From positions 1 through 36,399 of the forward strand of contig CANKLK010000005.1 of NCBI GenBank assembly GCA_947482805.1: 36,399 nt of DNA, in the 5' to 3' direction. Below the pieces are notes generated by a model, which saw only the letters and a program-made list of their open reading frames with translations, was not told where the DNA came from and searched no databases. Positions within the stretch are counted from its first letter, which is position 1. Each line of letters opens with the position of its first letter. Both the position numbers and the translations under genes were made by a program. Origin of the DNA: Flavobacteriaceae bacterium (lineage in GTDB: Bacteria; Bacteroidota; Bacteroidia; Flavobacteriales; Flavobacteriaceae). Shown in pieces: positions 26,014 to 33,804 of this stretch.

Positions 26014-26109
26014 AATTGTTAATTAAATTGTTTACAATAATAATCGCTGCTCATTAAAAAAGCACTGGCTTTCCCTAATTTTATTAAGGTTAATTTAACA
26101 CCTACTGTT

Positions 26110-27510
26110 ATGCACCTAGATCACGACGAAGAAGACTATAACTTATCCTTATCGAAATTTGAATCGATGTTGAAAACCAACAAGGTACTCTTTTTCGACT
26201 CAGAGGAATTCGAGGAAATCATTCTCCATTACCTTGATATGGGCAAAGCCACTTTAGCTAAGAAAGCTCTAAAGTTAGGTTTGGAACAACACCCAAAATC
26301 AAGTGGATTAAAACTTGTGCAAGTAGAAATGTTGGTGTATGATGATAAACTTGACCAAGCTGAAAAGTTACTTAACGAGCTTTATGCAATCGAACCTACT
26401 AACGAAGAAATTTTTATTCAAAAAGCCAATATTTATTCTAAAAGAGATAATCACGAAAAAGCTGTGGAGTTTTTACAAACGGCTTTAAAATATACCGAAG
26501 ATTTTGCCGATGTATACAACCTTATTGGAATGGAATATCTTTTTATGGATAATCTGGAATTAGCAAAAGAAAACTTCATAAAATGTTTGGAAGAAGATTT
26601 TGAAGATCAATCCGCACTTTACAATGTAGTTTATTGTTTTGAATTTTTAGATCAAAATTTGGGAGCCATTGAATACCTTAAAACATATATCGAAAGAAAT
26701 CCATATAGCGAAATAGCCTGGCACCAGTGCGGAAGATTATATTATGGTGTAAAAGATTATGAAAATGCAGTACGTTCCTTTGAATTTGCCACCTATATAG
26801 ACGAGGAATTTGTTGGCGCTTTTATGGAAAATGGCAAAGCTTTAGAGCGATTGAAACGCTATGAAGAAGCTATCGAAAGTTATAACAAAACTATTGAATT
26901 AGATGACCCAACCTCTTATGCCTTGTTGCGTATTGGTAAATGTTATGAAAAACTTGGCAATAAAGTACAAGCCCTGAAGTTTTTCAATAAAACAGTACAC
27001 GAAGATCCATTGTTAGATAAAGGATGGATTGCAATTACTGATTTTTATGTTCGTCAAAAAAATTATCAAAAAGCGTTGTATTTCGTCAACAAAGCCTTGG
27101 CTATTGATGACCAAAATCGCTTGTACTGGAAACGTTTTGCAACCATTAACAAAGCGATGGATCAATTTGAAGAAGCTGAATTTGGATATCGAAAAGCTAT
27201 TGAATTTGGTGACTATCAGTTAGACACTTGGTTATTTTGGGTAGACATTATGCAAATAATGGGCGAATACAATAACGCTATTTTAACTTTAATTCAAGCA
27301 GCGGAATACTTCCCAGATGATTACGAAATAGAATATCGTATGGCCGGATTTCACATGCTTTTGAACGAGGAAGAAAAAGGAAATTTTCATTTGAGCAATG
27401 GTTTGCGACTTAACTTTAAACACCACACCATTATAAAAGAATTATTCCCGACCGTTTGGGATAGAACTTCTGTTCAGGAATATATTGCAAAACACAAAAA
27501 ACCAGAATAA
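26110..27510 (+). CDS. Cytoplasmic TPR-repeat protein
   Basis: A 466-residue acidic protein without a signal peptide. About ten TPR or TPR-like helical pairs cover residues 50-430, for example AWHQCGRLYYGVKDYENAVRSF, cut here to its most typical run YYGVKDYENAVRSFEFA, and YALLRIGKCYEKLGNKVQAL. It likely serves as a protein-interaction scaffold. The stop codon is followed directly by the ATG of aroE with no gap, so the two are co-translated, although no functional link between them is evident. The partner is unknown. Confidence 0.83.
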   Translation: MHLDHDEEDYNLSLSKFESMLKTNKVLFFDSEEFEEIILHYLDMGKATLAKKALKLGLEQHPKSSGLKLVQVEMLVYDDKLDQAEKLLNELYAIEPTNEEIFIQKANIYSKRDNHEKAVEFLQTALKYTEDFADVYNLIGMEYLFMDNLELAKENFIKCLEEDFEDQSALYNVVYCFEFLDQNLGAIEYLKTYIERNPYSEIAWHQCGRLYYGVKDYENAVRSFEFATYIDEEFVGAFMENGKALERLKRYEEAIESYNKTIELDDPTSYALLRIGKCYEKLGNKVQALKFFNKTVHEDPLLDKGWIAITDFYVRQKNYQKALYFVNKALAIDDQNRLYWKRFATINKAMDQFEEAEFGYRKAIEFGDYQLDTWLFWVDIMQIMGEYNNAILTLIQAAEYFPDDYEIEYRMAGFHMLLNEEEKGNFHLSNGLRLNFKHHTIIKELFPTVWDRTSVQEYIAKHKKPE

Positions 27511-28251
27511 ATGTCGCAAAGACAATTTGGTTTACTCGGCAAAAACATTAGCTATTCCTTTTCAAAGAAATACTTTACCGATAAATTTGCTTTAGGAAAT
27601 TTAGCCGATTGCTCTTATGAGAATTTTGACATTCAAAACATTGAAGAATTCCCAACAGTTATTGCCAATAATCCCGATTTGATAGGATTAAATGTTACCA
27701 TTCCCTATAAAGAAAGTGTCATTCCCTTTCTGCATAAACTTTCTAAAAACGCCGCTCAAATTGGTGCAATTAACGTTATTCGGGTTACCAAAAAGGGCAA
27801 CTTAAAAGGATACAATTCCGATTATTATGGTTTTATGAAATCTTTAGAACCATTACTAAAACCACATCATAAAAAAGCATTAATTCTCGGAACCGGTGGC
27901 GCAGCCAAAGCAGTTTCGTTTGCTTTAGATCGACTCGGAATTCTATACACTTTTGTGACTCGTGAAGAAAAAGAAGGTATGATAGATTACAACCGAATCA
28001 ACGCTACGACTTTTGATAATTATCATATTGTGATCAATTGTACTCCAGTTGGCACAAGTCCAAACACGAAAGAATTTCCTCCAATTCCATATAATTTTTT
28101 TACTGAAAAACACATCGCCTTTGATTTGATATACAATCCCGAAGAAACCCAGTTTTTGAAAAAAGCCAAAAAGAAAGGTGCTATTATCAAAAACGGTTAC
28201 GAAATGTTAGTCCTTCAAGCAGAAAAAGCTTGGAAAATTTGGAATAAATAA
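27511..28251 (+). CDS. aroE: Shikimate dehydrogenase
   Basis: A 246-residue enzyme that reduces 3-dehydroshikimate to shikimate with NADPH in the chorismate pathway. Shikimate contacts are visible as SYSFSKKYF (14-22, in place of the usual HSxSP), catalytic K67 in NVTIPYKES and D104 in YNSDYYGF. The nucleotide loop is LGTGGAAKA (126-134) and NCTPVGTSPN follows. It is somewhat shorter than the E. coli enzyme (272). The ATG directly abuts the stop of the TPR gene. A long inverted repeat follows the stop. Confidence 0.93.
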   Translation: MSQRQFGLLGKNISYSFSKKYFTDKFALGNLADCSYENFDIQNIEEFPTVIANNPDLIGLNVTIPYKESVIPFLHKLSKNAAQIGAINVIRVTKKGNLKGYNSDYYGFMKSLEPLLKPHHKKALILGTGGAAKAVSFALDRLGILYTFVTREEKEGMIDYNRINATTFDNYHIVINCTPVGTSPNTKEFPPIPYNFFTEKHIAFDLIYNPEETQFLKKAKKKGAIIKNGYEMLVLQAEKAWKIWNK

Positions 28252-28259
28252 AATTATCT

Positions 28260-28317
28260 ACCATATAAGCCATATAAGTTTTTAAAGACTTAAACGAACT
28301 TATATGACTTATATGGT
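28260..28317. repeat. 21-bp inverted repeat built from a tandem 9-bp word, between aroE and rlmH
   Basis: The left arm (28260-28280) contains CCATATAAG twice in tandem. The right arm (28297-28317) is its reverse complement with one mismatch in 21. A 16-base centre separates them, and TTTAA/TTAAA inside it can extend the stem. It may terminate aroE transcription or be an interspersed hairpin element. Its ends (ACCA...TGGT) match those of the element at 8703-8827. Confidence 0.82.
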
Positions 28318-28331
28318 TCAAAAATCAATAC

Positions 28332-28805
28332 ATGAACATCAAACTTTTAGCCATTGGGAAAACCGATAACAAAGCGTTGCAATCATTAATTGATGATTAC
28401 ACCAAGCGTTTGTCTTTTTATATTAAGTTTGATTTGGAAATTATTCCCGATATTAAAAACGTCAAAAACCTTTCAGAAAGTCAGCAAAAAGAAAAAGAAG
28501 GTGAACTGATTTTGGCGAAACTCACAGCAACAGACCAATTGATTTTATTAGATGAAAACGGCACTACTTTTTCCAGTATTGGTTTTTCGGATTATCTGCA
28601 AAAGAAAATGAATTCGGGAGCGAAAACTTTAGTTTTTGTGATTGGCGGTCCATATGGCTTTAGCGATGAAGTATATCAAAAAGCACAGGGCAAAATTTCA
28701 CTTTCACTGATGACATTTTCACATCAAATGGTACGATTATTTTTTATCGAACAATTATATCGTGGATTTACTATTCTCAGAAACGAACCGTATCATCATC
28801 AGTAA
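28332..28805 (+). CDS. rlmH: 23S rRNA pseudouridine-1915 N3-methyltransferase
   Basis: A 157-residue SPOUT methyltransferase matching RlmH in length and order of motifs. It begins MNIKLLAIGKTDNKAL, has the SAM-site loop FVIGGPYGFSDEV (about 99-111), and ends with LYRGFTILRNEPYHHQ. It methylates the pseudouridine in helix 69 of 23S rRNA on the 70S ribosome. It is separated from aroE by the hairpin element and converges on the lipoprotein gene, 18 bases away. Confidence 0.95.
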   Translation: MNIKLLAIGKTDNKALQSLIDDYTKRLSFYIKFDLEIIPDIKNVKNLSESQQKEKEGELILAKLTATDQLILLDENGTTFSSIGFSDYLQKKMNSGAKTLVFVIGGPYGFSDEVYQKAQGKISLSLMTFSHQMVRLFFIEQLYRGFTILRNEPYHHQ

Positions 28806-28823
28806 AAGTAAGATTTACGAAGT

Positions 28824-29453
28824 TCAATAAATGTATTCTTTTTTTGTATTAATACTAATTCCCTTAGGAGCAATCAAGTGCTTTACAAAAAATTGATACT
28901 GTATATACTTTCCAAACGACATTCCCTTATCATAAGCAAAAACAACGCTTGAAGCCGGAACTGATTTTGAATCTAAAAATGTCTGTAACTCATTTTTAGA
29001 AAAAACTTCTTCCTTAAAATGAACCAAATCATTTCGGTCTAAATAAAAATAGATTACATTAAAATCGGGTTTCTCTAACTTATATTTCACTTTGGTAAAA
29101 GGAAAGAAAGCCATAGTTTTTTTTACCGTATCTGTATAAGTAAAATAATTTTCAGACGTTACGCTTTTGTGCATGCTTGAAGTCTTTTTGGCTTGCAGTT
29201 TTTTAATTTCCAATATCACTTTTCGCAATGGCAAACGCTTATCTATATTAAAAAACAAATTGGTCGAACTAATTGATTTGTTATTGTTTACTTCAATTAA
29301 AGTGTCTTTTTCTTCTGTTTTGAAAAAGAAATAAATAGGAGAATAATCTTTCACATCGGCTACGACAGTTTCATTGGCTTGAGGCAAAATAACTTCTTTA
29401 TTTTGACACGAAGACAATAAAAATAAAAGAACTAAAACAACTATTCCTTTCAT
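28824..29453 (-). CDS. Lipoprotein of unknown function, coupled to folP
   Basis: A 209-residue protein with a lipoprotein signal peptide: MKGIVV, a leucine-rich core and lipobox LLSSC, with C16 as the lipidated residue. The mature part is basic, with alternating beta-like stretches (YSPIYFFFKTEEKDTLIEV, NVIYFYLDRNDLVHFKEEV) and no motif I recognise. It should be anchored in the outer or inner membrane facing the periplasm. Its ATG overlaps the folP stop as ATGA, so both come from one transcript, although a link with folate synthesis is not obvious. Confidence 0.8.
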   Translation of the reverse strand: MKGIVVLVLLFLLSSCQNKEVILPQANETVVADVKDYSPIYFFFKTEEKDTLIEVNNNKSISSTNLFFNIDKRLPLRKVILEIKKLQAKKTSSMHKSVTSENYFTYTDTVKKTMAFFPFTKVKYKLEKPDFNVIYFYLDRNDLVHFKEEVFSKNELQTFLDSKSVPASSVVFAYDKGMSFGKYIQYQFFVKHLIAPKGISINTKKEYIY

Positions 29454-30268
29454 AATTGACTAACTAACTTTATGGTTTCCATAGCTTCTTTTACATCGTG
29501 AACCCGAAGGATGTTGGCGCCTTTTTGCAACGCTATGGTATTTAAAACTGTTGTCCCATTTAGTGCAAATTCGGGTGAAGTTTCAAGCGTTTTGTATATC
29601 ATTGATTTTCTTGAAACGCCAACTAGTAGTGGTAATTCGAGCATTTGAAATAACTCTAAATCATTCATCACATCAAAATTTTGGTCTTTTGTCTTGGCAA
29701 ATCCAAATCCGGGATCGATTAGCAAATCACTGATTCCCAAACTTCTTGCTTGCGCTACTTTTTCTGAAAAGTAAAACAGTATTTCTTTGGTAATATTTTC
29801 ATAATTCGCCATACTTTGCATTGTTTGCGGATTACCTTTCATGTGCATCATTATATAGGGAACATGAAGTTTGGCTACTGTTGCCATCATTGCTGTGTCC
29901 AAACTTCCTGCAGAAATATCATTTATAATGCACGCGCCGTTTTCAATCGCTGCTTTCGCCACTTTAGCACGAAAAGTATCAACAGAAATCAATGTGTCCG
30001 GAAAATGTTTTAAAACTAATTGTATAACTGGAATTAATCGGCTAATCTCTTCTTCTTCCGAAATAAATTCTGCACTTGGTTTACTAGAATAAGCACCAAT
30101 ATCAATAAAAGTAGCACCTTCCGAAAGCATTTTTTCAACTTTGAAAAGCACACTTTCATCATCAGTATGTTTGCCTCCATCGTAGAACGAATTTGGAGTG
30201 ACGTTCAATATTCCCATTACTTTGGGAGGTGTTAAGTCAATTAGCTTTCCGAGGCAATTAATAGTCAT
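29450..30268 (-). CDS. folP: Dihydropteroate synthase
   Basis: A 272-residue TIM-barrel enzyme that joins p-aminobenzoate to 6-hydroxymethyl-dihydropterin diphosphate in folate synthesis. Motifs are VMGILNVTPNSFYDGG, FIDIGAYSSKP (the Bacteroidota form of IDIGGESTRP), DPGFGFAKTKDQN, VGVSRKSMI and LRVHDVKE. I chose the ATG at 30268 (MTINCLGKL), which gives the normal length; frames from further upstream would begin in the promoter region. A perfect divergent promoter lies upstream. The sulfonamide target is intact, with nothing suggesting a resistance variant. Confidence 0.94.
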   Translation of the reverse strand: MTINCLGKLIDLTPPKVMGILNVTPNSFYDGGKHTDDESVLFKVEKMLSEGATFIDIGAYSSKPSAEFISEEEEISRLIPVIQLVLKHFPDTLISVDTFRAKVAKAAIENGACIINDISAGSLDTAMMATVAKLHVPYIMMHMKGNPQTMQSMANYENITKEILFYFSEKVAQARSLGISDLLIDPGFGFAKTKDQNFDVMNDLELFQMLELPLLVGVSRKSMIYKTLETSPEFALNGTTVLNTIALQKGANILRVHDVKEAMETIKLVSQL

Positions 30269-30301
30269 AGGCAATCTTAATTGAGTAATAAGATTTTGTA
30301 C

Positions 30302-30332
30302 TTTGTACTTCAATCTTAATTCTTTACTTTTG
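30302..30332 (+). promoter_or_regulatory. Promoter of the DUF1599-MauE-TlpA-tpiA operon
   Basis: TTTG (30302-30305), 19 bases, then TACTTTTG (30325-30332), both perfect matches to the Bacteroidota consensus. The ATG at 30361 is 29 bases downstream of the box. Confidence 0.6.
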
Positions 30333-30345
30333 GTGAAATTTGACA

Positions 30346-30378
30346 CAAAGATACACTGAAATGAGTAAAACTTCTCAA
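30346..30378 (-). promoter_or_regulatory. Promoter of folP and its lipoprotein gene
   Basis: On the minus strand TTG (30378-30376), 22 bases, then TATCTTTG (30353-30346), a perfect TAnnTTTG. The -33 part lies inside the first codons of the DUF1599 gene. The folP ATG is 78 bases downstream of the box. Confidence 0.55.
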
Positions 30379-30906
30379 GAATATGATAAGGTTATCGCAA
30401 TTTGCCGACAACTTTTTACTAACAAAATGCAAGATTATGGAAGTGCCTGGAGAATCTTGAGATTGCCATCATTAACCGACCAAATATTCATCAAAGCCCA
30501 ACGTATTAGAAGTTTACAACAAAACGAAATTCGAAAAGTTGACGAAGATGAAACTGGTGAATTCATTGGGATTATTAACTATTCTATTATGGCATTAATC
30601 CAATTGGATTTAGGTGTTGTTGATCAACCCGATTTGGAGGCAGCTAAAGCCATTCAGTTGTATGATGAGAAAATTGCCGCTACAAAATCACTTATGGAAG
30701 ACAAAAATCACGATTATGGAGAAGCTTGGCGCGAAATGCGTGTTAGTTCGTTAACCGATTTGATTCTGCAAAAGTTACTTCGCGTAAAGCAAATTGAGGA
30801 CAATAAAGGAAAAACTTTGGTTTCAGAAGGCATTGATGCCAATTATCAAGACATGATTAATTACTCCGTTTTTGCGCTAATTTTAATGAAATTTGGACAA
30901 CAATAA
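30361..30906 (+). CDS. DUF1599 protein with two tandem copies of the domain
   Basis: A 181-residue cytoplasmic protein made of two homologous halves. The first (about 20-85) has NKMQDYGSAWRILRLPSLTD and IINYSIMALI; the second (about 113-179) has NHDYGEAWREMRVSSLTD and MINYSVFALI. Both keep D-Y-G, W, R, SLTD and the NYS motif in the same order, 93-94 residues apart. DUF1599 has no established function known to me; the conserved Asp, Arg and Asn suggest a small-molecule or nucleotide site. It is divergent from folP and begins the operon with MauE/DoxX-thioredoxin, TlpA and tpiA. I chose the ATG at 30361 over a TTG at 30340. Confidence 0.88.
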   Translation: MSKTSQEYDKVIAICRQLFTNKMQDYGSAWRILRLPSLTDQIFIKAQRIRSLQQNEIRKVDEDETGEFIGIINYSIMALIQLDLGVVDQPDLEAAKAIQLYDEKIAATKSLMEDKNHDYGEAWREMRVSSLTDLILQKLLRVKQIEDNKGKTLVSEGIDANYQDMINYSVFALILMKFGQQ

Positions 30907-30920
30907 AATAATCCCAACCT

Positions 30921-32027
30921 ATGGCAACTGAAACCCAAAAAACATATATCGCATGGACATTAAGAGTTATTGTAGCGGTTCTTTTTATAGTTTCTGCTCT
31001 AGCTAAACTTTCAAAAGCACAATTATTAGATTCCCCTTATTTTGCAATTTCAACGTTTGAAGTGAAACAATTATATCCTATGGGATTTTCTGAAAGTTTT
31101 GCTCCATTCTTCTCTCGAACACTTATCGGAATTGAATTAGCATTAGGATTATTATTGTTACAGAAAAACTATTTACGTAAATTCATTATTCCGATTACCA
31201 TTTTATTATTGTCTGTCTTTATAGGTCATTTGAGCTATGTGACTTTTTTAAGTGGTGGAAATACCGGTAACTGTGGTTGTTTCGGAGAACTTATTCCTAT
31301 GACTCCGATAGAAGCTATCATCAAAAACATAGTAGCAGTAGGACTCTTAGCTTATCTGTTTGTTTTGTTGCCAAAAGACCCTAAAACTGGAAACTTTTGG
31401 GTTTTGACGACTGTACTTTTTGCTACAATTTTGGCTATTTTCATGTTGGCTCCAATACAGCCACCGGCAAGTAACTTTGAAGTTTCATCTCCGGAAGAGA
31501 CAACAACTGATACTATTCAACATGTAACTGTAGACACTACAGCTATTATAGTTTCAAAAGATACTATAAAGAAAATTGAAGCTGAAAAAACCGAAGTAAA
31601 AAAAGAAATCACTGAGCCTGAAAAACACAAATCAGGTTATGCTTCCTATTTTTCTAAAATTGACACCGGAAGAAAAACGCTTTGCTTTTTTGTGCCTGGT
31701 TGCGACCATTGTCGAGTAGCAGCAAAAGAGTTGACTGAATTGAAACAAAAAAATAAAAGTTTTCCTGAAATTTCGATTATTTTTATGAATGAAGAAGCTG
31801 ATTTAATTCCTGACTTTTTCAAATATGCTGGAGCCGAATATCCATTCAAAATAATTGAAGTTATTCCTTTTTGGAAAGTATTAGGTTCAGGAAAAGATAC
31901 TCCGGGTGTGAAATATTTGTGGAACGGAAATGAATACAAATATTATTATGGCATTACTGAAAATAAATTTGAGCCCGTTGACTACCAAAAATTGATTAAC
32001 AAACCATTTTCTGAACTGAAAAAATAA
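30921..32027 (+). CDS. MauE/DoxX-like membrane protein fused to a thioredoxin-like domain
   Basis: A 368-residue protein. Residues 10-150 form four transmembrane helices of the MauE/DoxX type, with the redox pair C118/C120 in GNTGNCGCFGE at a membrane-periplasm border. A fifth helix (about 159-177) leads into a Thr/Glu/Lys-rich linker (190-240). The C-terminal part (250-368) is thioredoxin-like, with C261-D-H-C264 in FFVPGCDHCRVAA. The layout suggests electrons pass from a membrane quinone or thiol through the CxC pair to the CxxC domain, supporting periplasmic thiol redox work. The neighbouring TlpA-like protein is a plausible partner. Direction (oxidising or reducing) is unknown. Confidence 0.85.
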   Translation: MATETQKTYIAWTLRVIVAVLFIVSALAKLSKAQLLDSPYFAISTFEVKQLYPMGFSESFAPFFSRTLIGIELALGLLLLQKNYLRKFIIPITILLLSVFIGHLSYVTFLSGGNTGNCGCFGELIPMTPIEAIIKNIVAVGLLAYLFVLLPKDPKTGNFWVLTTVLFATILAIFMLAPIQPPASNFEVSSPEETTTDTIQHVTVDTTAIIVSKDTIKKIEAEKTEVKKEITEPEKHKSGYASYFSKIDTGRKTLCFFVPGCDHCRVAAKELTELKQKNKSFPEISIIFMNEEADLIPDFFKYAGAEYPFKIIEVIPFWKVLGSGKDTPGVKYLWNGNEYKYYYGITENKFEPVDYQKLINKPFSELKK

Positions 32028-32074
32028 ATTAGTTCTTTATCTTTTTACTATTTTTATAAATTATACTTTAGAAT

Positions 32075-32383
32075 ATGATTAAATACATAATGTCGAAAAG
32101 ACTTCATGAGCGAGCATTAATAGGAATTGGTGCTTGTATTGTAATATTTATTTTAGGCTATTATATTTTAGAACATATTTCTACAATGGAAGATCCACCT
32201 TTAGGAAACACCATTTATATACTTATTGGAAGTGCTTTCATATTTTCTTCTGGATTAGGTATACTTTTAATTATTAAATATATTTATGACAGTAAGAAGA
32301 AAAAAGAAAGACGCGAGCGACGAAGAAAAAAACATAAAATCTTTTATTTAAAAGATCAAAATAAACAGCAAGACCTTGACTAA
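32075..32383 (+). CDS. Small two-helix membrane protein with a highly basic tail
   Basis: A 102-residue protein with two hydrophobic helices (about 15-33 and 45-67) and a C-terminal cytoplasmic tail very rich in Lys and Arg (SKKKKERRERRRKKHK). No family is recognised. The positive tail would face the cytoplasm and could bind nucleic acid, ribosome or acidic lipid, but this is only inference. It lies in the operon between the MauE fusion (47-base gap) and the TlpA-like protein (27-base gap). A second ATG at 32090 would shorten it by five residues. Confidence 0.72.
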   Translation: MIKYIMSKRLHERALIGIGACIVIFILGYYILEHISTMEDPPLGNTIYILIGSAFIFSSGLGILLIIKYIYDSKKKKERRERRRKKHKIFYLKDQNKQQDLD

Positions 32384-32410
32384 TAAGTTATACCCCAAAT
32401 TCAAAAAAAT

Positions 32411-32908
32411 ATGAAAAAAATTGCTCTCTATTTACTTACAACTATGACTGCTTTATCTTGTAGCAATGCACAAAACAAAGAATTTTCCGAAGAGAGTTTA
32501 TCAAAAAAAATAATTTCTATCGATAATAAAGAAATCTCTTTTAACGAAATATTAAAAAAACATAATGGTAAAGTTACAGTAATTGAAGTTTGGGCATCTT
32601 GGTGCAGCGATTGTGTAAAAGCTATGCCAAAACTAAAAGAAATGCAAACCAATAATCCAAATGTAGATTATGTATTTATCTCAATGGATAAAACTTTTGA
32701 CAAATGGCAGGCCGGAATTGAAAAACATGAATTAAAAGGTGACCATTATTGGGCAACCGATGGCATGAAAGGAGAATTTGGAAAATCTATAGATTTAGAT
32801 TGGATTCCGAGATATATTATTATTGATAAAAAAGGGGGAATTGTAACATATCGCGCTATTGAAACTGATTTTGATAAAATCAATAAGCAATTAAAAAAAC
32901 TTGAGTAA
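32411..32908 (+). CDS. TlpA/ResA-like thioredoxin, probably exported
   Basis: A 165-residue thioredoxin-fold protein. Export signal: MKKIALYLLTTMTALSC, with C17 possibly lipidated (the -3 residue is Ala, so the lipobox is imperfect). The active site is WASWCSDC with C65 and C68, and the cis-proline loop is DLDWIPRYIII near 135-145. TlpA/ResA proteins reduce or oxidise thiols in the periplasm, often for cytochrome c or other thiol proteins. It follows the MauE-thioredoxin fusion, a likely electron partner. Its stop overlaps the tpiA start as TAATG. Confidence 0.87.
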   Translation: MKKIALYLLTTMTALSCSNAQNKEFSEESLSKKIISIDNKEISFNEILKKHNGKVTVIEVWASWCSDCVKAMPKLKEMQTNNPNVDYVFISMDKTFDKWQAGIEKHELKGDHYWATDGMKGEFGKSIDLDWIPRYIIIDKKGGIVTYRAIETDFDKINKQLKKLE

Positions 32909-33660
32909 TGAGACAAAAAATTGTTGCAGGCAATTGGAAAATGCATAAAAATGCTGAAGAAACAGAAGATTTATTAAATGAATTAATAGATAAATTACCT
33001 AATGATGTTGAAGCACAAGTTATCGTTGCACCAACATTTATTAATCTAGCTTCAGCTGTTGATCATTTGGAGTTTACTAATATTGCTGTTGCTGCTCAAA
33101 ATATGAGTCAGTTTGAAAGTGGCGCTTATACAGGTGAAATTTCGGCAGATATGCTTAAAAGTGTTGGAGTAAATATCGTTATCATTGGTCATTCTGAAAG
33201 ACGTGCTTATTTTCATGAAACCGATTTTATTTTAGCAGATAAAGTAACTACTGCATTATCTCACAATATGACAGTCATTTTTTGCTTTGGTGAAGAGCTA
33301 AAAGACAGACAAAACAATCAACACTTTAATATAGTAGAAAACCAACTTCGTGACGGATTGTTTCATATTAAAGATGAAAATTGGGAACAAATAGTTTTAG
33401 CATACGAGCCTGTTTGGGCTATTGGAACAGGAGAAACCGCTTCTCCAGAACAAGCACAGGAAATGCATCGCTTTATCAGAGAAACTATTAGACAGCATTT
33501 TGGGAGTACTATCGCCGAAGATGTTTCTATACTTTATGGTGGTAGCGTTAAACCAGAAAACGCTAAAGAAATTTTCTCAAAACCAGATGTCGATGGAGGG
33601 TTAATTGGTGGTGCCGCTTTAAAAGCATCCGATTTTGCCGCAATTGTAAGTTCAATATGA
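32908..33660 (+). CDS. tpiA: Triosephosphate isomerase
   Basis: A 250-residue glycolytic enzyme interconverting dihydroxyacetone phosphate and glyceraldehyde 3-phosphate. Catalytic residues are K11 (GNWKMHKN), H95 (GHSERRAYF) and E167 (AYEPVWAIGTG), and the phosphate loop YGGSVKPENA is intact. The ATG shares its first A with the TlpA-like stop codon (TAATG). It is the last gene of the operon and is followed by a clear terminator. Its link with redox genes looks like an operon habit of the clade, not a pathway. Confidence 0.97.
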   Translation: MRQKIVAGNWKMHKNAEETEDLLNELIDKLPNDVEAQVIVAPTFINLASAVDHLEFTNIAVAAQNMSQFESGAYTGEISADMLKSVGVNIVIIGHSERRAYFHETDFILADKVTTALSHNMTVIFCFGEELKDRQNNQHFNIVENQLRDGLFHIKDENWEQIVLAYEPVWAIGTGETASPEQAQEMHRFIRETIRQHFGSTIAEDVSILYGGSVKPENAKEIFSKPDVDGGLIGGAALKASDFAAIVSSI

Positions 33661-33682
33661 GAAAAATAATATTTAAAATATT

Positions 33683-33713
33683 AACCTTTCATGTTTTTTG
33701 AAAGGTTTTTTTT
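33683..33713 (+). terminator. Rho-independent terminator after tpiA
   Basis: Stem AACCTTTCA (33683-33691) pairs with TGAAAGGTT (33699-33707) around a 7-base loop and is followed by a T run. It ends the DUF1599-to-tpiA operon 22 bases after the stop. Confidence 0.85.
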
Positions 33714-33730
33714 ATTTTTTAATTATTTAA

Positions 33731-33764
33731 TTGCTTTTAATCGATTATTTTTGCTTTTAATCGA
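33731..33764. repeat. 14-bp direct repeat with 20-bp period upstream of the secreted unknown protein
   Basis: TTGCTTTTAATCGA occurs at 33731-33744 and again at 33751-33764. The 20-bp spacing is close to two turns of the helix, so both copies face the same side. The second copy contains the -33 TTG of the candidate promoter. Confidence 0.8.
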
Positions 33765-33782
33765 ATTAATTAATTATTTTTA
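33750..33782 (+). promoter_or_regulatory. Candidate promoter of the secreted unknown protein
   Basis: TTTG (33750-33753), 21 bases, then TATTTTTA (33775-33782), one base off TAnnTTTG. The ATG at 33805 is 22 bases downstream. Confidence 0.42.
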
Positions 33783-33804
33783 CTTCGCTCTAAAGTCAAA
33801 ACAA

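Noticed and set aside
30269..30346. Longer N-terminus of folP
   Set aside because: The extension covers the candidate promoter and transcription start region and is not part of the family's normal length.
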